From NCBI GenBank assembly GCA_009760855.2, contig WPIO01000004.1, positions 12,042,501 to 12,106,500 of the forward strand: a DNA stretch of 64,000 nt. Direction: 5' to 3'. Positions 38,229-50,400 of the stretch are shown here, piece by piece. Positions within the stretch are counted from its first letter, which is position 1. The number at the start of each line of letters is the position of its first letter. Origin of the DNA: Cristatella mucedo (taxonomy: Eukaryota > Bryozoa > Phylactolaemata > Cristatellidae). The translations under genes were made by a program, and so were the position numbers. The notes under the pieces are model-generated. The model ran no database searches. It saw only the letters and a program-made list of their open reading frames with translations, and was not told the origin of the DNA.

Positions 38229-39392
38229 TTGTACGTATAGGGTAATGTCGAACTTTTAAACGACGTAACTTACAAAGCATTGACATAAACAAGTTTTTGA
38301 AATCACTTTGTGATGCAGGTCTTCTTGATCTGCATTCAGACTCGACCGGTAGCCTCGGTGCCCTCACTAATGCAATGAACATGACACTCATGAGTGTTCT
38401 TGAGAATTATGCTCCCGTTCATTCTCTGTGTTCAAAGTCGTGGAGATTTCTTTCAGTTTACAAAAAACCCTAAAGATGCGCCGGGTTAAGCACAGGCTTG
38501 AACGTCGTTTCAAGAAATCTAGGTCTGATGCAGATCTAATAAATTTCAAAGACTTCCTTCGAGTTTACACCGAAAGCTTAAAAACCGGGCTTCTTTTTTC
38601 ATCCGAAAGCTGAATTCCTGCCAGTCGGACCCTAAACAGATTTATAAGGCAGTAAACCATTTACTGGCCAATGCTGTGAGGTCTGACTTCCTAGATATTA
38701 ACAGCTCAGCCGAAACGGTTTCACCCTTCTTTACTGAAAAAATTGTGCACATTTGTGCCTCGATAAAGCCCCCTCCGAGTAAGGCGATTGTGGAATCGCA
38801 ACCTGTGACCTTCCTTAAAAGGTTCTCCGAGGTTTCTCCGTGCAATTTGGCTACCTTAATAAGGTCTAGCAAAAAGAGCTCGTCTCCTGAAGACCCTATA
38901 CCTTCATCTCTGTGGTCTTCACTAGCAGACCAAATTAGCCCTGCCATAACAAAGAGTTTTTTAATGCTTCTTTGGGAAAAGGGGTCGTCCCCAAGTTCTT
39001 CAGATCGGAAATCATTAGACCCATACTTAAAAAGCCTGGATTGGATATAGAGGTCCTTGTAAACTATCGCCCTGTTTCCCTTCGTCCTTTCTTGTCAGAG
39101 ATTCTTGAAAAAATTGTTGCTAAGCAGCTGGTTGAACATATTGAAAAGAATGAAATGTCAGACACATTTCAATCAGGGTTCAAGAGGCAGCACTCCACTG
39201 AAACTGCTCTCCTCCGTGTTAACAATGCAATGACATTCTACGTGGCAACGACGACGGGAATGTCACTGCCCTAGCTCTGCTTGATCTGTCTGCTGCATTC
39301 GACACCACTGATCACGATGTTCTGCTTGAACGATTGAGAGCAACGATCGGTCTGGCAGACAAAGCACTGGCGTGGTTTAAATCGAATCGTAC

Positions 39393-40331
39393 TTGTCTGG
39401 TCGTGTTCAATCCATGTCGTGTGGGAGTCAGGTCTCACACACGAGACGGGTCACCTGTGGAGTCCCTCAAGGGTCTGTACTCGGTCCCTTGCTGTTCTCC
39501 ATTTATACACAACCTCTGGGGAAAGTGATTAAGGCCCATGGAATAGAATATCACTATCATGCTGACGATAATCAGTTGTATTTATCATTCAAACCGTCGG
39601 AATCTGCTGCAGCAACTGAGAAACTGAATGCTTACCTTGCCGATATTCGATCCTGGATGTCGGAAAACTTCCTGAAACTAAATTATGACAAAACCGAACT
39701 GCTGCTCATAAAACACCCTAAGCGTGTGGCTGGATTAAAAGGCTTAGCTCTTTTAATATTTGATGCTATTGTGCGACCATCACCACGTGCTCAAAATTTA
39801 GGTGTCGTTTTCGACAGCTGCCTCAATTTCAAAAGCTTCATTCAGAAGACTGCTTCTACAGCTAGCCATCACGTCCGATCCCAATCCAAGATCAGGAGCT
39901 GTCTCCCACAGTTGCTTGCAAAATATTTAACTAGCTCCTTAGTTCTGTCTCGGCTTGATTATTGTAATTCCCTTTTGGCTGGGCTACCAAACAAAGCAAC
40001 TAAGCCACTGCAGCTGACTATGAATATGGCTGCAAGGCTAGTCTTCAAGTCCCAGAAGTTTAAGTACGTGTCTCCTTTGCTAAAAGAGCTAAGATGGATG
40101 CCGGTTGACCAACGCAATCAGAGCAAGGTTCTTACGCTGACCCACAAGGCCTGCCACTGCTTGGCTCCTTCGTACCTAGCTGAACTGCTGCATCAGTTTC
40201 AGCCTGTTCGCGCCCTCAGGTCCTGTATGGACAATAAATTAGCTGTTCCATTCCTCCGCTTAAAGACCGTTGGTGACAGATGCTTTAGCTCTGCATGTCC
40301 CAGACTGTGGAACTCGCTTCCCAATTCTTAG
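39393..40331 (+). pseudogene. L2-B RT palm/thumb and C-terminal domain frame
   Basis: A 312-codon frame: [20 protein letters not shown], then YHADDNQLYLSFKP (Y-x-D-D with His in the first position), [42 protein letters not shown] and [14 protein letters not shown]. It ends prematurely in LWNSLPNS because bases are missing relative to 26560-26580. Nonfunctional remnant. Confidence 0.88.
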
Positions 40332-40346
40332 GCAACGACAACTAGT

Positions 40347-41046
40347 CGGTAACCGGACAATTCTGTGCCGGACAATTCGTCGCGGATAATTCGTCGTGAA
40401 TAATTCGGAGCGGATCATTCGAAGCGGGTGATTTGGAGCGGATAATTTGGAGCGGACAATTCGGAGCGGATAATTCGGAGCGGATAATTCGGAGCGGACA
40501 ATTCGGGACCAAAAAACGGGTAATTCCGTGTGAACAATGCGGAGCAGACAATTTGCAATGTATTCATGTTTTATATTTTAAACGCAGTATAAACACGCTT
40601 TCAATTAGTGACTACATAGTTTTGAAACCTAGACGCTTTCAATTAACCAAGATATTTAATTACACAATAAGTGAGTACATAGTAGCTAGGGGGATCAGTG
40701 TATATACGCATGACTGAAAAGGTCAGTGGACAGACACCTTTGGAACTTTAAACTTGCAAGTCCAGCATCATAGTCTGTGAGACATTATGGATTGTAGTTA
40801 GTTATTTCGATAGTTTTAGTTTTAAATTAAATGTGATTTTGTGCAAGAGTTTCTGGTATTTGCTATTACTTTTTTGTAGTAAGCTAAATAAACTTTACTG
40901 TATACGGTATTATAGCTCTACTAAACATGATTAATAAAAAAAAAATCGTTTAAATTTCAAATTGATATGCTTTAAATATCCTGCTCCAAATTGTCCGCTC
41001 CGAAATATCCGCTCCGAAATGTCCTAAGCCGAATGGCACTAGAACC
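40347..41046. mobile_element. 700-bp TIR element with motif-array ends and perfect 8-bp target duplication
   Basis: CAACTAGT stands at 40339-40346 and 41047-41054. Removing one copy and the insert restores L2-B sequence as in 26570-26600. The left end carries at least eight GGA(C/T)AATTCG-type units (40355-40555). The right end carries the reverse complement (ccaaattgtccgctccg, gaaatatccgctccg, aaatgtcc). Interior is AT-rich without a transposase frame. Confidence 0.88.
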
Positions 41047-41054
41047 CAACTAGT

Positions 41055-41309
41055 CTCCTACTACCGACTATGGCTCATCCTTTTCCGCGGTCCTGAGCTG
41101 CTACTTCCATGCTACTCACTAGCTCAACTGCTCCCCTGACTCTGCTATGCTTCCCACTTTCTCTTTGTTTCGTAAGATGAAGCCTGTTGGCTACCGAGTT
41201 CATACCGAAAGCCGCTTAGGCTGTGAGTGCGCTGTACGAAACTCTCCCGCGTAACACCCACATGGTCTTTATTACTTTGTGGAGTCACTGACGGAGATAC
41301 CTTACATTC
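41055..41309 (+). mobile_element. L2-B LINE, right part of the interrupted copy
   Basis: Continues the element from the target site: ccgactatggctcatcc, tgctatgcttcccactttct, the 3' UTR (ggtctttattactttgtgga) and CTTACATTCA at the end. Confidence 0.88.
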
Positions 41310-41391
41310 ACATATGCCAACCGGGCTCGAGCCTCTGACCTCGGCCAGAACTCGGTCGGGGCGACCCCCCTAACCACTGGGCCAAACCTGT
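41310..41391 (-). mobile_element. SINE-A copy, head only
   Basis: Minus strand TGGCCCAGTGGTTAGGGG (A-box) and GAGGCTCGAGCCCGG (B-box). It stops at the boundary with the L2-B end, so its own tail is missing. Confidence 0.75.
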
Positions 41392-41574
41392 ATCACTGTT
41401 GCGCTGCATGCGTACGTCGGACAATCCGTCACGTACTTTCTAGATTGTTCGCTCCTTCTCGCTGGACCGACTACTCTCTTTAAAAGTGGCAGCCTATCAT
41501 AGTCAATTAGTCTTAGCGAACAAACGCCATTTTGGTCAGCTCATCAAAAAACATCAGTTACGTCGCAGCCCAAA

Positions 41575-41830
41575 ATGCCTTGGTTAGACAAGGGATCAAC
41601 ATTAAATTGTGTCTGGCTCTAACTCACGCCGCTCTTCCTGGCTTGGCTTCTTCCTACATCACTGAAATGCCGCAGCTATGCTTAGAGCCTCGCTGAGCCT
41701 TCAGATCTTGATTACAAATTATCAGGCGCGCTTGATTGTTGCTGCACTTGGTCTTACGAGTGGGGCTCAGACTGTGGAGCTCAGACTTTCATGACTCCAA
41801 CGAACTAACAGTTCTTCTAACGGCTCTTCC
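41575..41830 (+). mobile_element. Very old L2-B-like fragment
   Basis: Scattered frames recall LALTHAALPGLASSYITEM and LRLWSS..FHDSNELTVL, i.e. the L2-B C-terminus. Highly diverged. Confidence 0.4.
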
Positions 41831-42085
41831 CTTGCCGATACCACCAATGCCAAGCTCCGCAACAAGACCCGAAATTTTCTAGGACTTCGGACTTCGTTTC
41901 TAGCAGTCCGTCGTTACTGCTTTTTCTGCTGCTAACTTGTACTGACTCTCCCTCTCCTGCTTCTTGTGCACTTGTCGCTTGCTTGTCGGTGTACGTCGCT
42001 GGTAGCGTCGATTTGGTCGGCATTAGTGCGAAATTTGAAAAATTCGAATAGATCTTCGCGATCATTCTTCTGCTTGAGCTACAGC

Positions 42086-42805
42086 CCTTTTGAACATGAA
42101 CGCTGGCGTCTCTGGGCTGGTAATGACACGCGACGCAGTAATCGCATGGATCAATGCCAGCTAGCAGCTTGTCGTGTTCCTTTGATGTGATCACTGCTAC
42201 TACCTCATAGTTTTGGTCTGAGATATCACCTTAGGTCTTCGGGCAAGCAACGACAGGTGCTGAATGACTGCGTTCCAGGTCGGGCTCTTTAACCAAACTA
42301 TCGATGATGTAGGCAACCTCATGAATGAGTGACCTCCTGCAAAGGATCAAAACTTCTTTTAGATACAAAATGACATAATAAATGTAATCTTTTTAATGTT
42401 CATGGATGTGCTCAGGCGAAGAAAGCCACAAATGCCACAAATGGGGAAAACTACTGGGTTAGTCTCGCGGTCACCAGGGCTGAAAAGTATTACAAAGCTA
42501 CTTTACTACTTTCGTCCACACTCGCAGTGACACAGCAGCAGACGGAAAAATACCACTCAAGCGCGATAATCGAACATTAAACTCTCGTCGACCTGCTACT
42601 TTGAAGCTCCGGCGCTCAGACTTGGGTTGGCGTCGCAGAAGGTCCATTGGGGATATTGCAGAAGGCCTGCACTACATCTCTGTGCTGCACGTCCTTTTTC
42701 TGAATTTCGTTCTTAACCTTTGTGGAGCGGCAATATCGTTGCTGACGGGTCAAAAGAAATGAGTCTTCCGTGCGGCTCTTTTTGGCATGCAGATCAAGGC
42801 TCTCT
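42086..42805 (-). other. Possible minus-strand exons upstream of survivin
   Basis: Three segments have coding-like sequence: 42616-42805 (SLDLHAKKSRTEDSFLLTRQ, ending PSATPTQV-stop), 42225-42335 (after acceptor ATCCTTTGCAG, RSLIHEVAYIIDSLVKEPDL, running to a stop), and 42086-42215 (NYEVVAVITSKEHDKLLAGI, DPCDYCVACHYQ). No family recognised and the phases do not chain cleanly. Confidence 0.3.
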
Positions 42806-42904
42806 CTCAAAATGGAAGTAATCCTTTTTATAAAGAGGGCGAAGAGCTCCTATTACGCAGCGCGCCATCTGCATGTAGAGACGCAGTCTCCGTCCACAAG
42901 AGGC

Positions 42905-43215
42905 TCTTGGGGTTTAAGGGCAAATGCCGAAAAAAATACTGAAAACGACCATCCGGCAATCAAATTTTCGCTTAGCGTGCTTTATAAACGATGATTTCTT
43001 TTATGAATGGACTCGGAAGTTTTAGCGATTCCCATAAAGGAAAAAATGTGTATGCAAACCATGTCTACTCGGAAGTAAACCGGAAGCGACGTATCTACAA
43101 ATAATAAATTTACCAATCTCTTGCAACATAGACGACTTTTACCCCAGCTTGCTGAACCTTGGTACATCGAGGTATGCGTACGCAGCTTGTTCATGTGTAT
43201 GCGCTCACCTACAAA
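42905..43215 (+). repeat. Single-arm copy of the palindrome repeat family
   Basis: Matches the left arm at 52869-53160 in order: gaaaaaaatactgaaaac, ccggcaatcaaa, gcaaaccatgtct, gaagcgacgtatctacaaat, tttaccaatctctt, ttggtacatcgaggta. Confidence 0.7.
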
Positions 43216-43384
43216 TGAAGCTTCATTTAAGTAACAGTCACGCTCCGTTTGGAGCACGCCAAGTGAAAGGGTGCGGGTTAACGACCGACAGTCGGAGGAA
43301 CGGGCGCAATTGGAAGCAGGATTAGGATTATTCAGGTACTAAAGGTGCTGCTGGCCGGAGCAAAAGAGCGGATGGACAAAGGTT

Positions 43385-43750
43385 CGTGTCAGAGACCTGA
43401 AGTCAATTGTAGTACCGCTCGGCGAGGAGCTAGCAGTACGGTTCGGTGAGAGAAGAGGCACACTGCGGCAGTTGCGACGTTCGCCACCGATAAGCCTAGC
43501 TGGCAGAGTTTGGCACCGGCTATAAAAGTGTTATCGCACAAGCAGGAAGACCGGCAAAGAGCGAGTTGCAGAGGCTCTAGGCGGGACGTCACGAAGGCGT
43601 GGGTCAGCTCGCCTGTAGTATCCTTGTCGAAGGAGGTCCGCATTGTTGCCATGTTACTTATCTTAATGAAGGTAGACTGGACTGTGCAGCTGATGCGGTC
43701 ATTTAGTGGCAATTCGTTTTGGTACACGTTGACGCGATTCCATGAGGAGG
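43385..43750 (-). mobile_element. L2-A-like LINE fragment
   Basis: Minus strand: DRISCTVQSTFIKISNMATM and [20 protein letters not shown], then frameshifted sequence equivalent to [11 protein letters not shown]. Older than the other L2-A copies. Confidence 0.7.
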
Positions 43751-44197
43751 ATGCACGACATTTGCTCTTCAAGCCCATTTTGAAGGTTGGGCTTCCTTGT
43801 TTCCCGGAGACACTGGGTTCTCCCAGAGCATTTTTTCACGATCTCCAATTCGAGAAACTTTGCTTTAGGACCATGTGCCTCATGACCTACAGTAGCCCAA
43901 GCATTTCCTTTTCCATATCTTTGAGTCAAATGTCACCTTTCCAACCGTAAAGATGCGGCCCGTTCGTACACAACCAGACAGTAAGCGAGCGGACATGTGT
44001 TTAAAACGGTGTGTTCCTGAGGTCGCGCATGGCCGCACGTCAGGAGTCACATCACTCACGCTACGAGTCACATCACTTGCGCTACGACATCTCGTCCGCT
44101 GAACTGATTAAATTTCTAGAACCCAGAACGATACGCCCTCGATAGTAAGAAGCTGGAGCCGATCCTGGAAGAACAAGTAGGTGTGTCTCCGCTACCC

Positions 44198-44234
44198 GCC
44201 AATGAGCACGTGACGTAATCGCGGTGTTTTTGAA
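44198..44234 (+). promoter_or_regulatory. Survivin proximal promoter: CCAAT, E-box/CRE and CDE-CHR
   Basis: Seen: CCAAT at 44199-44203, overlapping CACGTG/TGACGTAA at 44207-44218, and TCGCGG-TGTT-TTTGAA at 44219-44234. The last is a CDE half-site (CGCGG), exactly four bases, then CHR (TTTGAA), 54 bp before the ATG. CDE/CHR with 4-nt spacing plus upstream NF-Y CCAAT is the known layout in G2/M genes repressed in G0/G1 by DREAM/MuvB (cyclin A, CDC25C, mammalian survivin). Inferred: cell-cycle-dependent, G2/M-peaking expression. Confidence 0.72.
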
Positions 44235-44287
44235 TTGATCCGCTGTCTTACTAGACTTCGTTCTAAACCGGGATAGCCGTTTGGGAG

Positions 44288-44410
44288 ATGAATCCGACTG
44301 ACACCATTGAACAATATCTGAGTGAATTTGACTACAGTATATATAGCTGCAGGCTGAAAACCTTCGAAAACTGGCCATTCGGTGAGCCGGCCGCCTGCAC
44401 GCCAGCGAAG
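44288..44410 (+). CDS. BIRC5: Survivin exon 1 (phase 0 to 0)
   Basis: From ATG to donor GCGAAG|GTGAGC, 41 codons. It contains [20 protein letters not shown], the first BIR helix/strand block (human R-x-S-T-F-K-N-W-P-F). Ends in phase 0 just before the Met of exon 2, as in human. Confidence 0.95.
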
Positions 44411-47400
44411 GTGAGCCCTCGGTCTTATATGGGCAAGCGCGCTTCGCATGGGTACACTCGGCACAACTCCGGGCTGTTGCAACGCTTTCGAACGAAGGCA
44501 GTGACATCTCCCAGCAGGAAGTATAGTTTACTGACATCCGACCAAATAGCTTAGCGGGTGCCCTGCCACTGCGTCAGGCTGTCTTCGTCCGTTATTGGGA
44601 TACAGCTCGTCAGACTACGAAGAACCGTTATCAATTTATGAATTATTTCGGTTATTTCTCTTCCGTCCTGATAAAATACAGCGATGTATAGTTCTCGCGA
44701 CTCCGTTGTCGAACTTGGCCTAGCTGCCGCCCCGGCTACTCTATCGCTTCGCCACTAATACCGCCTGGCCCGAGTAGACGTCGTCGCTTACCTTGTGGGT
44801 GCGGCAGAATTTCAATTGTGGCTCTTTTTCACAAGATATCCTTTCACTTTAACTGTCTTCTGTTTGTGTTCTGTTTGTATTGACATCGCGTACGTTCAGT
44901 GAGCCTGGGGACAAAGTAGTTATGTTGTGAGGTTACTCACTCGCATGTGATCGGCGTTTTGTGCTTACAACCAGTGGCCAGCAATACGTGCCGCTCAACA
45001 AAGCAGCGGTGAGTGAGTAGCATAGCTGAATTTGGAGCTTTAACAGTAGATGGGGTAAGCAGCCAAGATCTGGCAGCGAAGGGCAGCTCCAAAAAGCTTT
45101 AACGAGCGGCAGCAGGAGAACAGATGGCTGGTTGCTGGAATTCACTACCTAGGTCGTGAGTTCGAGTCCCGCAGCGGGCAATTCTGTATTGTCGATTGCA
45201 AGCGGGAGTGATTGCCGCCTTGATGGCTCTTCTGCCGTTGTGTAAATGGGGCTATTGAATTGGCTAACCTCGACTTTGATTCTATTGGAGTGTACTTGTA
45301 TAGTAAAAAAAGAGCTCTTGCTAAGTACTGAGATGAAGGAAACAGAAAGCTAGTTTTCCATCCTCAAAGGACCTGAGGGGTCGAGTTGGATAGCTCTGCT
45401 GTAGTAGTTATGTTACCTGTGAAAGGATTCTATCCTGGCCAGACTTCAAAGCCAAAGAATCTGTTGAGTATCCGCCGTTTGATTGCAAGCCACAACAGCT
45501 CCTTTACGTCAAGGTCAACTTGTAGAATTATTTGGATTTAACGGCCAATCTTGTGAGCCTGCTGACCGCAAACTTCTGAGACTTTGGGATATTTTTAGCA
45601 GTTCTGTTAGGAGAGAACTACTTAGTTGTTGCATCATCTGAGAGCAGGTCATGTCTTAACTTAGACAGCTACCTAGCAGTTATATTGTCGTGTGTATTGT
45701 GCCGTTTTTCAACTGCCTCGAGTCTTGTTCTGCTGTGCTTTGGAGGTGATGAGGGCAGTTGCTGCAGTATTGTCCTCATTGCAGTGGCACTGGTAGATGC
45801 TGCTAGTTTGCATGGATGATCCTCAGTTGATTTACATTCAGTTCCCTGGATGAGATGTTGAGTCCCATACCAACCCTCCTACTCATGAGCCAGTGATCTC
45901 GCAAGTCTAGGTTTATCTCAAATATAACGAGTGTCTATTGGCTACCCGTAAAAGACTGAGAGACCTCTTCTGAAGCTGCTTTGTGCCGACTAGCTGTGAT
46001 GCCGCTTGGCAATGTCATCACGTATGGCTGGGGGCCGTATGTGCAGCGCTGCTGGATGCAAAGGGTGAGTGCATGAGTGGCTGTCTGCTAGTCATCGGCC
46101 AACTTCACCTGTGGCAAGTGTACATAAGAGCTGTAACAATGAACCAGTGCTTAGTAGAAGCACTTAAAATGTGCAGCTTGCAAATACCTTTGAATGGAAT
46201 GTACTGAGCAGGTGCTGGGCTTTCGATGAGCACTGTGGCACAGCCTGAGACCACGTAGTCTAATTCAGAATGGATCAGGTGGTGTTGTGCTAACAAATGC
46301 ATTCATAATCAGCATGCTGCTTTTCTGTCATCAGCCTTTCTCTCCTACACAGAAAGAGCTGATGGCCTTGTCGGTCTACCGTTGGCCGTGATTGAAGCAG
46401 TCAATGCATACACGGTTCTGGATTTCAGACTTGATTATATGTCGCTTGTTGGGTCAGTGTGGCACATATATTTTTCATTGACTTCATACCTGTTGCAACT
46501 CAATCCCGGAACCGCCAGCCATCACGTAGCCTATATGAAAGAGTTTTTTCTTTGTAGATGGCAGCCGCAGGTTTTGTCTATTGTCCAACTGACAGTGAAC
46601 CAGATGCTGTAAAATGCTTCATGTGTCACAAGGAGCTAGATGGCTGGGAACCATCTGACTCGCCTATGTGAGTGCAGAAGTTCTCTGCTGCAGTAGTATA
46701 AGCATTTTGTCCAAGTAGCTTGTGATTGTCATGTTATCTTGCAGTTTTTAACTAGATACTTATCGTGTTGTCTCTTTGCATCCCAATATTATTATAAACT
46801 TTCTAACAAGCATTCCACGGTATAGGCACATTCTGTAGGCAAGGATTCTTGACTTTAAAGATCCCTATTGGCAGTATCAGGTCTGTCTTCAAAGGCCCAG
46901 TGAAATTTGCATCACTGTTGACTTTTCTCTTAAATGGCCACATCTTTAAATGTCTTTAATAATGTTATAACATTTGATAAAGCGCCCTCAGAGAACTCAA
47001 TCTCTTTCTAGGCGCTTAACAATTGCTGCTAAGGAACCACGAACTGTCTTTATTCCAATAGTCCTTAAAACGTGTAACTTGTTTGTAGACATGATGTGGT
47101 CGACTTACTGTGGCCCAACCTACTCTAGTTATACTTTGAATATGCAGTGTCACACAAAATGCTTGAGTTTTCTGGCCCGTCAGCGGCCGGCTTTGCCAAC
47201 ACAGTAGATTCCCCATCGTAGTACTATGCTCTATAAGGCTGCCTCCTCAGTGCCTAGTTGGACAACGGTACCTAGTGCCACAAGTGATTAGCTTTAAAAT
47301 CTCTTAACTTTGTTTTAGCTTTAAAGAGGGGCAGCTGTCGCTATTAAAGGAGGAGACAAGATTGATATGCATGACACGATTTGCATGAAACCGGAAGGGG

Positions 47401-50400
47401 GGTACTAGGGTGGTTATTGGCTCAGTTTCTACCGAACTGCCCTGAGCGATCTCCCACATGCGCAGCTGTGAATCTCTCTAATATTCATCGGGCTGTCATA
47501 ACCTCAGCAGCCCATCTTAAAACTTGTCTTTGTGGTCCTCGCTCAATGTGCAATAAACCCCTAATAACGCGTAATTTAATTACTGAGAATGAATTGGGCC
47601 TGTTCGCCTGACCGAGATCTGACTGATGTCGGTTAACTGCCCGACTATTAGCAACGTAGCCCCAACAGATTTCTCCTTCTTTCATACTCCTAGATAAATC
47701 AAAACCGTCGGTGGAGTTCCTGTCATCTCTTGTGCTAACAATCATTTTGACAAACAATCTGATGCCTTCAGCAACAATTTGCATGCCCTGACTTACTAAT
47801 TGTCTCTTGTGGCTCATGTGCATGGCCATACTCACATCAAGGGTCACACACTCGACCAAATGTTCTCCTACAACTGCACACTATGATCACCTATTATTAT
47901 CAAACTCTGCTTTCTGACCACATGCCGATTTCATTCAGTCTGCAGTGTGCGTCCCCCTCTGCATCCAAAGTCACGTGTGAATCGCAAAACCTTGAGACAC
48001 GTGACATCAATGCTGTCTGCACGAGAATAGCCCTTTATGCTCAAACTCTCTTCCGACCTTTCATCATTAGTAGAATGCTACAACACGACACTGGCTGACA
48101 TGCTTGACGAGTTTGCACCTTTGAATAAGCGCACTGTGCGTCCTCACCCACACGGCCTATGTATTACCATAGACATTAAAAAAGCTAGGTTTACTAAGCA
48201 CAAGCTTGTAAAAGTATACAAGAGATCACGACTGACTGTCCATTGAAAGGCGTATGAGGACTACTGTAGATCGTGCCAATCAATCCTAGCATGGGCCAAG
48301 TCTAGCTTCTATAAAAATATTGTTGTATCACAGATGCATAATCCAAAGATTCTTATGTCTACAATCAACCATCTCCTTAACCGCTCCCAGCTTAGCTCCT
48401 AACATAGTGATGCTTGTGATAATCTAGCCGATCGCTTCTCTATAGCATCTTTGTCACCAAGATAAACTCAGAAAGTCCATCCCTAGGGTGGCAGCATCCC
48501 CTCTGGAATCCTGCCCCTCAATTCCGTGCAGAAGCTCGATGTCTACATTCAAGGAGGCCACGAGTAACCGAATCCTGACATTCATATCCCAATAGTAGAA
48601 GACAACTAGTCCTCTAGACCATATTCCCGCCGTCCTGCTTGTATGGTGAATACATCTGCTGCCGCCATGCATAACTAACATCATAGATGTGTCATTGGCC
48701 TCAGATCATGTCCCAGCACCTTAATCAGGCCACTGCTCAAGAAAGCAACACTAGACAAGAGAACTTGAGCAACTTACCCCATCATCCTTATACTTTTCGT
48801 ATCAAAGACATTCGAACGAATCATTGCAGACCAGTTGAACTCATGCATTGAAACTTCACACCTAGCTAGAAAGTTTCACTCAGGCTTTAGAGCTAATCAC
48901 ATTACAGTCAGAATTGCTTCGGGTGTATAACGACCTTCTTAGGAATGCAGGCATAGGGATAGTCTCTCTTGTCTGCTTGTTTTGCTCACTTTAGGCAGCA
49001 TTTGATAATATCGATCACCAAATGCTTCTTGAGCGCCTCTCATCTTGGCTGGGCATCTCTGGTACTGCACTGCAATGGTTCAGGTCGTATCTCAGTGGGA
49101 GACTCCAGAGTATTGACGTGAATGAACGAAGATCATCCGAGGAACAACTGAATTATGGGGTACCTCAGGGCTCTGTGCTTGCCAATGTGATAGCAAGGCA
49201 CAACCTATGCTTTCATCTCTATGCAGATGGCACTGAGTTGTACCTTAGCTTCTATCCCTCCCAGCCCTTCAGCACGTCGAATTTTCTCAACTCTCTTGCT
49301 GCATGTATTGATGATATCCTTACATGGATGGCAGCAAGCTTTCTTAAATTGAATGATGATAAAACCAACTTACTAGTTATGGACGAATCAAGTGTGATTA
49401 CAGAAATCGGGAAACCTAGCATTCAAAAACGGCTCTGCCAGCATACGTCCTGTTGAATCTGCACGAAATCTAGTAGTCCTGTTCCAAAGTGACCTTTCAT
49501 TAGACAACCACAGCAGCTCCACAGTCAAGTCTGCCTACTGTCGGCTACATAACATTGCTAGGAATACCACATCTAAATTGGTCCATGCATTTGTGACATA
49601 CCGTCTTGACGTCTGTAACTCACTGCTTTCTGGTCTCCCTGCATATCAACTGACAGGTGGTGCAAAACTCTGCAACTAGGCTCGTCTGTCGGCAACGTCG
49701 CAAGTGACACATCATTCCACTTCTCGCCGACCTGCACTGGCTCACAATCAAGCAGTGCATCGACTTCAAGTTTCTGTCACTTACTATTAGGTACCTTCCC
49801 TCTCAGGCTCCAGCCTACCTATCAAAACTACTCCCCTACCAGGTGAAGAATCGTACAACCCGCTGATCTTACTCGAATCGCTAAGCCATAGCTCTAGTGA
49901 ACCTCAAAACCGTTGGAGATATTTGCCTTTAGTTTTTCCTATGCTCCCAAAGCCTTGAACTCACTTTCTACTGGCGTCACGACATCACCTGACTTGACGA
50001 CATTTAAAAAGAAGCTAAGAACACATATATTTATCAAAACATTTAGTGGGTCCCTATGATTCGTCCTTTATGTGCTTATGCGTGCTGACACTGCTGTTTG
50101 CTGCCAGATCAGATCTACTCCCCCACCAGGCTAAGCATCTTACTGCCTGCTTTTCGGAATCTAATTGTTTACCTATACCTCGTACAAACCTCAAAACTTT
50201 TGCAGACCGTGCTGTTAGTTCTTACGCTCCCAAAGCCTGGAACTCACTTCCGACCTGCGTCATGGCATCCCCAGTGTTGACGATATTTAAAAAGGTGCTA
50301 CAAACGCGTCCCTTTATTACAGCATTTAGTGGGTCCATTTGTTTGCCCTTTGTGTGCTTATACATGCTGACACTGTGCATGCTGCTACTAACCATATTTG

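Larger units (their letters stand above)
37801..40346 (+). mobile_element. L2-B LINE, longest copy (endonuclease to RT), left part
   Basis: Endonuclease C-terminal half: VVIYRPPSGCLNLF, LLTVGYFNIHVDNP (usual GDFN is GYFN here), THVGGHILDLVITND and LTLSDHCSVSFSV. A 68-bp L2-A tail interrupts at 38161-38228. The EN-RT linker and RT follow: [74 protein letters not shown], and the catalytic YADD box altered to HADD. Frameshifts near 39270 and 39390. The copy resumes at 41055 after a DNA element. Confidence 0.9.
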
